Notes under the pieces: generated by a model
The model's database searches: none
What the model was told of the DNA's origin: nothing
What the model saw: only the letters and a program-made list of their open reading frames with translations
Shown: piece by piece, positions 16,492 through 25,526 of the stretch
How the letters are laid out: each line of letters begins with the position of its first letter
Position numbering within the stretch: position 1 is the first letter of the stretch
Assembly: GCA_934196075.1 (NCBI GenBank)
Contig: CAKPVW010000020.1
Span: 1-32,522 of the forward strand
Reading direction: 5' to 3'
DNA: 32,522 nt
Source: an uncultured Anaerovibrio sp.
Lineage (GTDB): Bacteria; Bacillota; Negativicutes; Selenomonadales; Selenomonadaceae
Made by a program: the position numbers and the translations under genes

Positions 16492-17304
16492 TTAACCTAA
16501 ATTTATAATCTCTAAATCCTCTGGTACATAGACATTACCCTGGAAATACTTGGCGCATTCTGCCCCATATTCTTCCTTGCGGGTAGCCAAGGTTTTATCC
16601 TCAGTATGATAGAGCACCACATTCTTAACCCCTAACTCCTGAGCCAGCTCTCCAGCCTCCTTGGAGGTACTGTGATTTTTCTCATAAGGCTTGAACCTGT
16701 CCCTATCACCGTATTTGCAGAATGCCTCAGACAAAAGCCAGTCTACTCCCTGAGCATATTGAATACATTGAGGATTATATGGCTCATCGCCAAGACAAGT
16801 TAGTACCTGTCCATCGTCAGCGAATTCCATACGGTAGCCAAACTGCTTGGCCTTGGTGGAGAAAATATCAAATGGCGTCAGCTTCAGCTGCGGCAGCTCC
16901 ACCACCTGACCATCCTTTACTTCGTGAATAAGGATATCCCTGCCTACATTGGCCAAATCCTTTTTCTTCAACATCATGGTACACATGGTATTCAGCATGT
17001 CTGCCACTACATCATGACAATAAATATGCAGCTGTCCTTCATATTTGCCACCATTCATCAGAGAGGCTATTTTGCGAATCATCCACACTACACCTAGAAT
17101 ATGATCGGTATGACCGTGGGTAACAAACATATGATGAATTCGGCTATAGTCGGCCCCTGCCTGCTCCATCTGACGCAAAATACCATTACCGCCACCAGCA
17201 TCTGTCATAAAAAGCTCCCCATCAGACAGCTCTATCAAAAAACAGGTGTTAAAAATCTTTGTTACCATTGCGTTGCCAGTTCCCAGCATAATCAATTTTT
17301 TCAT
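16492..17304 (-). CDS. MBL-fold metallo-hydrolase (RNase Z-like)
   Basis: A 270-residue metallo-beta-lactamase-fold hydrolase. The metal motif is THGHTDH (62-68: H63, H65, D67, H68), preceded by a strand and turn ending in TDAGGGNG. Downstream are a CLGDEPYN segment, an H in NHSTSKEAGELAQ and VLYHTEDKT, which fit the RNase Z/ElaC-like branch. It is shorter than many tRNA 3'-processing RNase Z enzymes, so a tRNase role is not assured and the substrate is unknown. ATG at 17304 is preferred to ATG at 17310, because AGGAGC is seven bases from the former but one from the latter. It stands alone between the rnc terminator and the efflux operon. A TATAAT at the end of the rnc terminator could be its -10. 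Confidence 0.75.
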   Translation of the reverse strand: MKKLIMLGTGNAMVTKIFNTCFLIELSDGELFMTDAGGGNGILRQMEQAGADYSRIHHMFVTHGHTDHILGVVWMIRKIASLMNGGKYEGQLHIYCHDVVADMLNTMCTMMLKKKDLANVGRDILIHEVKDGQVVELPQLKLTPFDIFSTKAKQFGYRMEFADDGQVLTCLGDEPYNPQCIQYAQGVDWLLSEAFCKYGDRDRFKPYEKNHSTSKEAGELAQELGVKNVVLYHTEDKTLATRKEEYGAECAKYFQGNVYVPEDLEIINLG

Positions 17305-17387
17305 ATACATCGCTCCTAATCATCTTTACTAAAGAGAATCCTTTTACTTTGCCAGCTTCTCTAAAATATCAATTTATTTCATTATAC

Positions 17388-17417
17388 AAAAAAAGAAGCA
17401 ATTACGCTTCTTTTTTT
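17388..17417 (-). terminator. Terminator of the fab-rnc operon, overlapping the rnc stop
   Basis: A perfect 12-bp stem: on the - strand AAAAAAAGAAGC, a 6-nt loop GTAATT, and GCTTCTTTTTTT. The rnc stop codon TAA lies in the loop, and the last codons of rnc form the left arm. Confidence 0.8.
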
Positions 17418-18148
17418 ATACGTTTATTTAAAATTTCTAAAGCTTGACGAGCTGCTTGTTGTTCAGCCGCCTTTTTACTTGGACCCTTACCTGTTCCTAA
17501 AACTTCGTTATTAAGCTTCACAGCAAATTCAAACACCTTGGCATGATCAGGCCCACTGGCACACAAAAGCTCGTATACCACATGGCTATCGGCCTTGCGC
17601 TGTACCAGTTCCTGCAGCATGGTCTTGTAATCCCTAACCTTGGTACTGCCGTTTTCCACCTTGTTCAAGTGATCTTCCAGCTGTCTCAATACATAGCTCT
17701 GGGCTCTTTCCCAACCCTGATCCATATAGATAGCACCGATTACAGATTCAAATGCATCCTCCAGGATAGATGACCGTCTACGTCCACCGGATGTCTGCTC
17801 TCCATGTCCTAACAACAGGTAATCTCCCAAATGCAGCTCCGCTGCCCTGCTGGACAGGCTGGCTTCACATACCACCGCTGCCCTGGCCTTTGTCAGATCA
17901 CCCTCAGGAAGTCCAGGAAAATGATTGAAGAGATAGGTGCTGATAGCAAGCTCCAGCACCGCATCCCCCAAGAATTCCAAGCGCTCATTATGCTGTACCT
18001 TGGTCCGTGCCTCATTGGCATAAGAGGTATGAGTCAAGGCCTGATGTAGCCAGCCGATGTGCCGAAAATTCACTCCCAATCGTCTGGATAGTTCCTCCAA
18101 ACGACGACGGCGTTCAGCTGTAATCCGATCATTTACTCGATCATTCAT
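17402..18148 (-). CDS. rnc: Ribonuclease III
   Basis: A 248-residue RNase III, cleaving double-stranded RNA in rRNA and mRNA processing. The catalytic domain has the signature NERLEFLGDAVLEL and the second acidic helix EDAFESVIGAIYMD. The C-terminal double-stranded RNA-binding domain runs from DYKTMLQELVQ to KKAAEQQAARQAL. It is complete and ends RIKKEA. ATG at 18148 is chosen. The in-frame TTG at 18163 would add five residues, and neither has a strong ribosome site, so the start is uncertain. It is the last gene of the fatty-acid operon, 45 bp after fabF, a common Firmicute arrangement. Confidence 0.93.
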   Translation of the reverse strand: MNDRVNDRITAERRRRLEELSRRLGVNFRHIGWLHQALTHTSYANEARTKVQHNERLEFLGDAVLELAISTYLFNHFPGLPEGDLTKARAAVVCEASLSSRAAELHLGDYLLLGHGEQTSGGRRRSSILEDAFESVIGAIYMDQGWERAQSYVLRQLEDHLNKVENGSTKVRDYKTMLQELVQRKADSHVVYELLCASGPDHAKVFEFAVKLNNEVLGTGKGPSKKAAEQQAARQALEILNKRIKKEA

Positions 18149-18193
18149 AATAAAACACTTCAACTCTAATTCATTTCCTTATATTATATTTAA

Positions 18194-19438
18194 TTATTTT
18201 GCGTATTTCTTCAGCACCAGACAAGCATTGTGACCGCCAAAACCAAAGTTATTGGAAATAGCAGCACGAACAGTCTTAGCCTTGGCCTTATTTGGTACAT
18301 AATCCAAATCCAAGCCCTCATCCGGAGTCTCATAGTTAATAGTAGGAGGCAGCATATCATTCTCTACAGCCAAAGCAGTAGCAATAGCCTCTACACCACC
18401 AGCAGCCCCTAGCAGATGACCAGTCATGGACTTGATGGAGCTTACAGATACATCCTTAGCAGCCTCGCCCCATACAGTCTTAATAGCCTCAGTCTCCCCC
18501 TGATCATTCAAATGAGTGGAAGTACCATGGGCATTTACATAGTCAACCTCTGCTGGCTCCAGACCTGCATCCTTCAGAGCCAAAGCCATGCACTTAGCCT
18601 GCATTTCTCCATGAGGAGCTGGGCTGGTAATATGATATGCATCTGAGTTAGCACCATAGCCAACAACCTCTGCATAGATATGTGCACCACGCTTCTCAGC
18701 ATGCTCCAGAGTTTCCAATACTACAATGCCAGCGCCCTCACCCATAACAAAACCACTGCGGGTTGCATCAAATGGACGGGATGCATGAGCAGGATCATCA
18801 TTGTGATCCATGCACAAAGCCTTCATAGCACAAAAACCTGCTACAGCAGCAGGAGAAATACTTGCCTCAGTACCACCGGCCAGCATTACATCTGCATCAC
18901 CGCGCTGCAACAAACGGAAAGCATCACCAATATTATTTGTGCCAGTAGCACAAGCAGTAACAACGCAGCTGCTTGGACCTTTCAGGCCAAAGGCAATAGA
19001 TACATGACCGGCAGCCATATTACCAATCATCATAGGAATGAAGAATGGGCTGATACGGGAAGGTCCCTTATCAAACAGTTTCTCATACTGGCCATGCATG
19101 GTTTCAATACCGCCAATACCGCTGCCTACATAGGTACCGATTCTTTCTAAATTCTCCTGCTCCAGCTCCAGTTTAGCATCCTCAATAGCCAGCTTGGCTG
19201 CGGCCATAGCAAACTGAGCATAGCGATCAATGCGCTTGGATTCCTTCTTGTCCATATATTCAGCTGGGTCAAAATCCTTAACCTCGCCGGCCACCTGGGC
19301 TTTATACTCTGTTGCATCGAAGCGGGTAATTTTATCAATACCATTCTTTCCAGACATCATGGCATCCCAGAATGCCTCTTTACCGATACCTACAGGACTT
19401 ACAACACCCAGACCGGTAATAACAACGCGATTAGACAA
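18194..19438 (-). CDS. fabF: Beta-ketoacyl-ACP synthase II
   Basis: A 414-residue condensing enzyme that elongates acyl-ACP with malonyl-ACP. The nucleophile is C163 in TACATGT. The two histidines lie in NAHGTSTHLND and SMTGHLLGAAGG, and the C-terminal NNFGFGGHNA is intact. The start TTG at 19438 lies six bases after GAGGTG and gives the usual MSNRVVITG N-terminus. The in-frame GTG at 19447 is itself part of that ribosome site. It sits between the FabK-like gene (26 bp) and rnc. Confidence 0.95.
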   Translation of the reverse strand: MSNRVVITGLGVVSPVGIGKEAFWDAMMSGKNGIDKITRFDATEYKAQVAGEVKDFDPAEYMDKKESKRIDRYAQFAMAAAKLAIEDAKLELEQENLERIGTYVGSGIGGIETMHGQYEKLFDKGPSRISPFFIPMMIGNMAAGHVSIAFGLKGPSSCVVTACATGTNNIGDAFRLLQRGDADVMLAGGTEASISPAAVAGFCAMKALCMDHNDDPAHASRPFDATRSGFVMGEGAGIVVLETLEHAEKRGAHIYAEVVGYGANSDAYHITSPAPHGEMQAKCMALALKDAGLEPAEVDYVNAHGTSTHLNDQGETEAIKTVWGEAAKDVSVSSIKSMTGHLLGAAGGVEAIATALAVENDMLPPTINYETPDEGLDLDYVPNKAKAKTVRAAISNNFGFGGHNACLVLKKYAK

Positions 19439-19464
19439 AAATAACACCTCTCAATTGATTCAAA

Positions 19465-20406
19465 TTAAATAGCTGCCAGCTCCGCCTTAAGCTGCTGGAA
19501 AATCTCCTCAACAGTCAAAATCTTATCGATTGTAGGCAGATACTCGCCGGTAAATACAAGACCTGTTTCCACATCACCCTGCTGAGCACGGCTCAGCGCA
19601 CGAATAATGCAGAAATTATGCTTGCAGGCCTTGAGACAATTGTCACATTTAGTTGGCGGTACAGGCCCCTCCATGATACGTTCTGCCCATGGATTGCGAA
19701 CTGCACGGCCAGGCAAGCCTACAGGGCTGTGGATAACCACTACATCCTCTGGCTTTGCCTTGAGATAAAAATTCTTTAAAGCAGGGGCACTATTTGCCTC
19801 TACACTAGCGGCAAAGCGAGATCCCATCTGAACACCGCTTACGCCCATGTTTATTAAATCAGCAATGTCCTGACCATGCAGAATACCACCGGCGGCAATA
19901 ACAGGAATATCCACAGCTGCCACAATATCAGGGATAATCTCCTTGATAGACTGGTCAGTACCCAGATGTCCTCCTGCTTCCTTGCCCTCTACCACAATGG
20001 CAGCTGCGCCAAGACGCTGAGAAATTTTCGCTAATTTTACTGATGATACAATTGGAACCACCGGCGTACCGGAAGCCTTGCCCAAGGCAAATATATCCCT
20101 TGAAAAGCCTGCACCAGCCACTACCAGATCGATACCCTCATCAATGGCGGTGTTAACCATTTCCGCAAATTTCTTTGCCGCAAACATGATGTTGATACCA
20201 ATAACACCCTTGGACAGTGACCGAGCCATCCTGATCTCATAACGGAGTTCCTGTGGAGTCATGCCAGAGGCAGCAATCAAACCTATACCTCCCTGGTTAG
20301 CCACCGCAGCAGCCAAAGCACCAGTGGACAAGCGAATCGCCATACCGCCCTGCATAATTGGAACTCTTGCAATCTTAGTACCAATTTTTAATTCAGGAAG
20401 CTTCAA
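19465..20406 (-). CDS. FabK-like / nitronate monooxygenase-family flavoprotein (second copy)
   Basis: A 313-residue FMN-dependent TIM-barrel protein of the 2-nitropropane dioxygenase/FabK family. Visible are the N-terminal VPIMQGGMAIRLS, the phosphate-binding DIPVIAAGGI and GVQMGSRFAAS. It differs from the FabK at 22550-23497 in having four cysteines near the C-terminus in KCDNCLKACKHNFC, possibly a metal or iron-sulfur site, and no matching tail. TTG at 20406 is chosen because GGAGG lies seven bases upstream and MKLPELKIGTKI is a natural N-terminus; the in-frame ATG at 20490 would make an odd 28-residue extension. It lies within the fab operon, but whether it reduces enoyl-ACP is uncertain. 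Confidence 0.75.
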   Translation of the reverse strand: MKLPELKIGTKIARVPIMQGGMAIRLSTGALAAAVANQGGIGLIAASGMTPQELRYEIRMARSLSKGVIGINIMFAAKKFAEMVNTAIDEGIDLVVAGAGFSRDIFALGKASGTPVVPIVSSVKLAKISQRLGAAAIVVEGKEAGGHLGTDQSIKEIIPDIVAAVDIPVIAAGGILHGQDIADLINMGVSGVQMGSRFAASVEANSAPALKNFYLKAKPEDVVVIHSPVGLPGRAVRNPWAERIMEGPVPPTKCDNCLKACKHNFCIIRALSRAQQGDVETGLVFTGEYLPTIDKILTVEEIFQQLKAELAAI

Positions 20407-20444
20407 ACTTATTCCTCCATTCTTAGGCCACTTGCCTTTGTCAG

Positions 20445-20470
20445 AAAATCCCGCGAAATACATCACGGGA
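20445..20470 (-). terminator. Hairpin with T-tract between acpP and the FabK-like gene
   Basis: On the - strand, TCCCGTG (20470-20464) pairs with CGCGGGA (20455-20449) through one G-U, with an 8-nt loop and then TTTT. It has the form of a partial intrinsic terminator inside the operon and could raise acpP transcript relative to downstream genes. Confidence 0.45.
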
Positions 20471-20493
20471 CTTTCCCAAAGGTAAGACACTAA

Positions 20494-20724
20494 TTATTTG
20501 TTCTGGTCAATGTAGGAAACAACGTCCTGAACGGTCTTAATCTTCTCTGCAGCCTCATCAGGAATCTCGATACCGAACTCCTCCTCGAAGGCCATAATGA
20601 GCTCTACGATATCCAGGGAATCAGCACCCAGGTCATCAATAAAGGTAGACTCGATAGCAACCTCGTCTGGCTCAACGCCCAACTGATCAACTACGATATC
20701 TCTTACTTTCTCAAAAGTAGACAT
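20494..20724 (-). CDS. acpP: Acyl carrier protein
   Basis: A 76-residue acidic carrier protein, the usual length. The phosphopantetheine attachment serine is S36 in [10 protein letters not shown], followed by the recognition helix [19 protein letters not shown]. It carries growing acyl chains to every Fab enzyme encoded around it and to PlsX. AGGAGGTG upstream of the ATG is a very strong ribosome site, which suits its high abundance. It lies 41 bp after fabG, and a terminator-like hairpin follows it. Confidence 0.98.
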   Translation of the reverse strand: MSTFEKVRDIVVDQLGVEPDEVAIESTFIDDLGADSLDIVELIMAFEEEFGIEIPDEAAEKIKTVQDVVSYIDQNK

Positions 20725-20765
20725 GTGTGTTTCACCTCCTCTTAACAGATCTCTATATATCTTTA

Positions 20766-21509
20766 TTACATAACCATGCCACCATCAACGTTGATGACCT
20801 GACCAGTAATATAAGATGCACAATCAGAAACCAAAAACAGCACTGCATCGGCTACATCCTCAGGCTTACCAGGACGTCCCATAGGAATCCCTGCCACCAT
20901 AGCCTCCTTTACCTTATCAGAAAGAACCGCAGTCATATCGGTTTCAATAAAACCTGGTGCTACCATATTCACGGTAATACCACGGCTAGACAGCTCCTTA
21001 GCCATGGACTTGGAAAAACCAATCAGTCCTGCCTTGGCAGCTGCGTAATTGGCCTGACTAACATTGCCGGTAAGACCAACCACTGATGTCATATTTACAA
21101 TACGGCCATAACGCTTCTTCATCATCAGCTTGGTTACAGCCTTGGTACAATAATAAGCACTCTTCAGGTTAGTATTGAGAACAGCATCCCAATCCTCTTC
21201 CTTCATGCGCATCAACAGATTATCTCTAGTAATGCCGGCATTATTAACCAATATATCCAAGCCACCCAGCTCTTCCACCACAGTTTTAATCATGGTATCT
21301 ACAGCCTGTCCATCAGATACATCAGCCTGAACAATAATTGCCTTGCCACCCTGAGCCTCAATCATAGATTGTACCTCTTCGGCAGCAGCAGTATTACCTG
21401 CGTAGTTAATAGCTACAGCAGCACCCTCCTGAGCTAGGCGCAAAGCAATGGCACGTCCTATACCACGAGAGGCTCCTGTTACCAGCGCAACTCTACCCTC
21501 TAAAAGCAT
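20766..21509 (-). CDS. fabG: 3-oxoacyl-ACP reductase
   Basis: A 247-residue short-chain dehydrogenase that reduces 3-oxoacyl-ACP with NADPH. The cofactor motif [10 protein letters not shown] (11-20), the NNAG turn (89-92), and the catalytic S142, Y155 and K159 are all present. The C-terminal [12 protein letters not shown] is typical of FabG. ATG at 21509 lies nine bases after AAGGAGG, a site formed by the last codons of fabD. The gap to the fabD stop is one base, so translation is probably coupled. The longer in-frame reading from 21536 lies inside fabD and is not needed. Confidence 0.97.
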   Translation of the reverse strand: MLLEGRVALVTGASRGIGRAIALRLAQEGAAVAINYAGNTAAAEEVQSMIEAQGGKAIIVQADVSDGQAVDTMIKTVVEELGGLDILVNNAGITRDNLLMRMKEEDWDAVLNTNLKSAYYCTKAVTKLMMKKRYGRIVNMTSVVGLTGNVSQANYAAAKAGLIGFSKSMAKELSSRGITVNMVAPGFIETDMTAVLSDKVKEAMVAGIPMGRPGKPEDVADAVLFLVSDCASYITGQVINVDGGMVM

Positions 21510-21510
21510 A

Positions 21511-22452
21511 TTAACGAACCTCCTTGAAATAGTCAAGAGATTTTTCCAAAGATGCTACATCTTCTACATTAAGACTCTTAATGGTCTTGTCAATACGGCG
21601 ATTGAAACCACAAAGAGTTTTGCCTGGACCTGCCTCCAACAGCACGTCAGCACCAAACTCCTTCATGCGAGCCACACAATCCTCCCACAGTACAGGGCTG
21701 GCAGCCTGAGCCACCAAGCTGGCCTTAATATCCTCAGCCTTGGTAAGAATCTCAGCACTAACATTAGCTACTACAGGAATCTTCGCATCAGAGATGGTAA
21801 CCTTGTCCAACTCTACAGCCAGCTTCTCAGCGGCAGGCTTCATTAAGGTACTATGGAATGGAGCACTTACTGGCAAAATAACAGCCTTCTTGGCACCAGC
21901 TGCCTTCAGCTCCTCTACAGCCAGCTCTACACCCTTGGTAGCACCAGCAATAACAATCTGACCAGGACAATTAAAGTTCACAGCCTGCACAGGACTTTCA
22001 GCGGAAACCTGCTGGCAAACCTCTACAATTTTGTCACGGTCTACACCAATAATAGCTGCCATACCGCCTTCACCTACAGGAACAGCCTCCTGCATATATG
22101 CCCCTCTCTTGTGCACCAAAGCAACAGCATCCTGGAATTTCAGAACACCAGCTGCTACCAGAGCGGAATACTCACCCAAGCTATGACCACCAGTAATTTC
22201 TGGCTGAATACCATTCTCCTTGAGGATCTCATTGGCAATACAGCTAATAGTCAAAATTGCAGGCTGAGTATTGGCAGTCAGCTTCAGGTCCTCCTCAGGC
22301 CCCTCAAAGCACATCTTCATGATGGAATAGCCAAGAGCCTCATCGGCTTCCTTGAACATCTTCTTTGCTACATCATAGTTGTCATAGAAATCTTTACCCA
22401 TGCCAACCTTCTGTGCACCCTGTCCTGGGAATACAAAAGCTAATTTACTCAT
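21511..22452 (-). CDS. fabD: Malonyl-CoA:ACP transacylase
   Basis: A 313-residue acyltransferase that loads malonyl groups onto ACP. FVFPGQGAQ (7-15) and the nucleophile elbow GHSLGEYSALVAAG (S91) are canonical. The catalytic histidine falls in VSAPFHSTLM, and GPGKTLCGFNRRI lies near the end. The start is ATG at 22452, four bases after AGAGGT; an in-frame extension to 22488 lacks a site. A 97-bp gap with two hairpins separates it from fabK, the longest gap in the operon. Confidence 0.96.
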   Translation of the reverse strand: MSKLAFVFPGQGAQKVGMGKDFYDNYDVAKKMFKEADEALGYSIMKMCFEGPEEDLKLTANTQPAILTISCIANEILKENGIQPEITGGHSLGEYSALVAAGVLKFQDAVALVHKRGAYMQEAVPVGEGGMAAIIGVDRDKIVEVCQQVSAESPVQAVNFNCPGQIVIAGATKGVELAVEELKAAGAKKAVILPVSAPFHSTLMKPAAEKLAVELDKVTISDAKIPVVANVSAEILTKAEDIKASLVAQAASPVLWEDCVARMKEFGADVLLEAGPGKTLCGFNRRIDKTIKSLNVEDVASLEKSLDYFKEVR

Positions 22453-22477
22453 TTTTACCTCTTTCTTGTTACGCCAG

Positions 22478-22525
22478 CCTATCTCCAACGATAGGTCGGG
22501 AGCTATAATCCCTAAAAATGCTCCC
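22478..22525 (-). other. Two tandem hairpins in the fabK-fabD gap
   Basis: GGGAGC (22525-22520 on the - strand) pairs with GCTCCC (22503-22498), and CCTATC (22495-22490) pairs with GATAGG (22483-22478). There is no T-tract after either, so they look like RNA processing or stability elements rather than terminators. Confidence 0.4.
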
Positions 22526-22549
22526 TTATTGTAATCTATACAGAAAAAA

Positions 22550-23497
22550 TTATTTTAATGTATTGTGAACTCTTTCACCTACAGCAGGAATACCAGCAAC
22601 CAGCTCTTCAATAATAGTAGCTACTGGCTTGATTTCGTGGAACATACCGCTAATCTGGCCAATCATAACGGAACCATTTTCCACATCCCCCTTGTGGGTA
22701 GCCAAATTCAGGCGGCCAGCGCCAAATTTCTCCAGTTCTTCTACGGAAGCATTATGGCTTTCCATCTCTGCATACTCACGAGTCATCTTGTTAGCCAAAA
22801 CACGAACAGGATGGCCAGTGGAACGGCCGGTAACAACAGTGGAACGATCCTTGGCCTTCAAAACCAGATTCTTGTAGTTAGGATGAGCAATGCACTCCTC
22901 AGATACAACAAAGCGAGAGCCCATCTGTACAGCAGAAGCTCCTAATGCAAAAGCTGCCATAATACCACGGGAATCACCAATACCGCCTGCACCAATAACA
23001 GGTACATCTACAGCATCTACTACCTGTGGAATCAAAGCCATAGTGGTAATCTCACCTACATGGCCACCGGACTCAGTACCCTCAGCAATAACTGCATCTA
23101 CGCCAGAACGCACCAAACGTTTGGCCAAAGCCACAGAAGCCACTACAGGGATAACCTTGGTACCTACCTCTTTCAAAGCCGGCAAATACTCAGCAGGATT
23201 GCCTGCACCGGTAGTAACCACAGCAACACGTTCATCAATAACTACTTCCATAACCTCTTTAACAAAAGGAGACATCAGCATGATGTTTACGCCAAATGGC
23301 TTGTCAGTCCATTTCTTTGCCTTCTGAATCTCTGCCCGCAGTAAATCTGGAGGCATATGACCAGCACCAATAATACCAAGGCCGCCAGCATTAGATACAG
23401 CAGAAGCTAATTCAGCAGTACCAATCCAGGCCATACCACCCTGGAATATAGGATATTTAATATTTAATAATTTGCATATTGGATTTTGTTCAAACAT
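22550..23497 (-). CDS. fabK: Enoyl-ACP reductase II (FMN-dependent)
   Basis: A 315-residue flavoprotein of the FabK family, which performs the last reduction of each elongation cycle in Firmicutes, often instead of FabI. The N-terminal YPIFQGGMAWIGTAELASAVSNAGG, the AEGTESGGHVGE segment with the catalytic-type histidine, DVPVIGAGGIGDSRG and AVQMGSRFVVSEE are typical. The ATG at 23497 lies one base after the fabH stop, with GGAGG in the fabH end. No fabI or fabL is in the window. The paralogue at 19465-20406 is more divergent, so this copy is the better FabK candidate. Confidence 0.93.
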   Translation of the reverse strand: MFEQNPICKLLNIKYPIFQGGMAWIGTAELASAVSNAGGLGIIGAGHMPPDLLRAEIQKAKKWTDKPFGVNIMLMSPFVKEVMEVVIDERVAVVTTGAGNPAEYLPALKEVGTKVIPVVASVALAKRLVRSGVDAVIAEGTESGGHVGEITTMALIPQVVDAVDVPVIGAGGIGDSRGIMAAFALGASAVQMGSRFVVSEECIAHPNYKNLVLKAKDRSTVVTGRSTGHPVRVLANKMTREYAEMESHNASVEELEKFGAGRLNLATHKGDVENGSVMIGQISGMFHEIKPVATIIEELVAGIPAVGERVHNTLK

Positions 23498-23498
23498 C

Positions 23499-24503
23499 TT
23501 AATCCTCCTTAGACCATCTGATAATGCAGGAGGCCCATGTCAAGCCTGCACCAAAACCAGACAGTGCTATGATGTCTCCTTTTTTAAACCGCTTGGCTGC
23601 TGCAGCCTCCGCCAAAGCAATTGGAATACATGCTGCTGACATATTGCCATATTTGTGAATATTCACAACCACCTTGTCCATAGGCATGGACAGACGCTTA
23701 GCTGCAGATTCAATAATGCGGATATTAGCCTGATGAGGTACTAACCAGTCAATTTTTTCCTGTGGCATATCAATCTTAGCCAAAGAGTTTTTAACAGTCT
23801 TGCCCATTGCCTTAACAGCAAATTTGAACACATCACGGCCATTCATATGAATCAGATTCAACTTCTGATCTATAGACTCCTTGCTGACAGGCATCAAGCT
23901 GCCACTGGAAGGAATCTGGATGGCATCTCCGCCAGAACCATCACTGCCCAGATCGAAACTCAATATACCATAACCATCCTCGACCTGACCCAATACTGCG
24001 GCACCGGCACCATCGCCAAATAATACACAGGTATTGCGATCTTCCCAATTGATATATTTGGAAAGAGTCTCCGCACCAATTACCAGAGCCTTCTTGTAAG
24101 CACCGGTCTCAATAAACTGAGCTGCCACGCTGGCAGCATAGGCAAATCCGGAGCAGGCTGCAGACAAATCAAAAGCTGCGGCATGCTTGGCTCCTAAAAG
24201 ATTCTGAATCATACAAGCTGTAGAAGGAATAATCCTGTCGGAGGTCAAGGTAGCCACAATGATCAAATCCAAATCCTCAGCAGCTACACCGGCATCTGCC
24301 AAAGCATTTTGAGCTGCCTTCATAGCCAAATCGGACATAGGTTGATTGTCCTCAGCTATGCGACGTTCCTTGATACCGGTTCTCTCTACAATCCATTCAT
24401 CACTGGTTTCTACAATCTTCTCCAGATCTGCATTGGTCATTATTTTCTCTGGAACATAAAATCCAGTTCCTAGAATACCTGCATTACAAAGTTTCGCTGT
24501 CAT
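23499..24503 (-). CDS. fabH: Beta-ketoacyl-ACP synthase III
   Basis: A 334-residue initiating condensing enzyme that joins acetyl-CoA (or a branched starter) to malonyl-ACP. The catalytic triad is C117 (SAACSGF), H257 (VPHQANIRI) and N287 (KYGNMSA). The C-terminal SGFGAGLTWAS is typical. The ATG at 24503 lies inside the 3' end of plsX, a 20-bp overlap in another frame, with GGAGGAG about ten bases upstream. The overlap indicates coupled translation of plsX and fabH. Confidence 0.96.
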   Translation of the reverse strand: MTAKLCNAGILGTGFYVPEKIMTNADLEKIVETSDEWIVERTGIKERRIAEDNQPMSDLAMKAAQNALADAGVAAEDLDLIIVATLTSDRIIPSTACMIQNLLGAKHAAAFDLSAACSGFAYAASVAAQFIETGAYKKALVIGAETLSKYINWEDRNTCVLFGDGAGAAVLGQVEDGYGILSFDLGSDGSGGDAIQIPSSGSLMPVSKESIDQKLNLIHMNGRDVFKFAVKAMGKTVKNSLAKIDMPQEKIDWLVPHQANIRIIESAAKRLSMPMDKVVVNIHKYGNMSAACIPIALAEAAAAKRFKKGDIIALSGFGAGLTWASCIIRWSKED

Positions 24504-25515
24504 TCGCTAGCAACTCCTCCTCTGCGATACTGTCACGGATATGTCCCGTAACATCATTCTTCACGCATTCTATAGCAACACCAATGGCACTGCATATAGC
24601 CTTAGCGTTGGAAGAACCATGACATATAATACAACAGCCGTTAACACCCAAAAGTGGTGCACCGCCATATTCGGAAACATCCAGTCTCTTGCCAAGTCTC
24701 TTTAATGCTGGCATCACCAGCACCGCACCTAGCTTGGCCAAAATGCCTCCTTGTTTAATTGCATCCTTGATTAACTGAAATAAAGTCACAGCCAACCCTT
24801 CTGCAAATTTTAGCACAATATTACCAACAAATCCATCGCAAATTACAACATCGGCCTTACCTGTAGGAATATCCCGTCCCTCAATATTGCCAATGAAATT
24901 TACATCCTTGGCCTGTTTCAGCATTGGGTAGGTAGCCTGGACCTTCTTGTTTCCCTTTGTTTCCTCCTCGCCGATATTCAATAACCCCACAGTAGGATTC
25001 TCCAAACCATAAACATATTTACTAAAAATGGAACCCATCATGGCCATTTCAGTCAAATCTCTAGGTTTGGAATCCACAATAGCACCTGAATCCAAAAGCA
25101 GGGCTATACCATGAGTAGATGGCAAAGGGGTAGCAATAGATGGTCGGTCAATGCCTTTAATCATCTTTAGAAACATCTTCGCTGCTACAGTAGCAGCTCC
25201 GGTGCTGCCTGCTGACACAACGCCATCACATTCACCAGTCTTAACCATTTTGGTAGCCACTACCAAGCTGGCATCTTTTTTATGACGGATAGCCTCCACA
25301 GGATGCTCACCCATCTCTATAGCCTGGCTGGCATGCTGCACAATCAATCTAGGCTCATCCTTGACACCATTTCTGTCCAGCTCATCCTTAATTTTTTCCT
25401 GATCGCCAACCAAAACTATTTCACATTCTTCATATTTGTGGACGGCCTCAATCGCACCCAGCACAATCTGCCCAGGTGCATAATCGCCTCCCATTGCATC
25501 AACTGCAATCCTCAC
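24484..25515 (-). CDS. plsX: Phosphate acyltransferase PlsX
   Basis: A 343-residue enzyme that turns acyl-ACP into acyl-phosphate, the donor for PlsY in phospholipid synthesis. MRIAVDAMGGDYAPG and DGFVGNIVLKFAEG, with GGAPLLGVNG near the end, are characteristic. The start is GTG at 25515 with AGGAGG seven bases upstream. It lies 11 bp after fapR and overlaps fabH. Placement directly after the repressor matches the known fapR-plsX link between lipid supply and demand. Confidence 0.96.
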   Translation of the reverse strand: MRIAVDAMGGDYAPGQIVLGAIEAVHKYEECEIVLVGDQEKIKDELDRNGVKDEPRLIVQHASQAIEMGEHPVEAIRHKKDASLVVATKMVKTGECDGVVSAGSTGAATVAAKMFLKMIKGIDRPSIATPLPSTHGIALLLDSGAIVDSKPRDLTEMAMMGSIFSKYVYGLENPTVGLLNIGEEETKGNKKVQATYPMLKQAKDVNFIGNIEGRDIPTGKADVVICDGFVGNIVLKFAEGLAVTLFQLIKDAIKQGGILAKLGAVLVMPALKRLGKRLDVSEYGGAPLLGVNGCCIICHGSSNAKAICSAIGVAIECVKNDVTGHIRDSIAEEELLANDSETL

Positions 25516-25526
25516 AAAAAAGCCTC

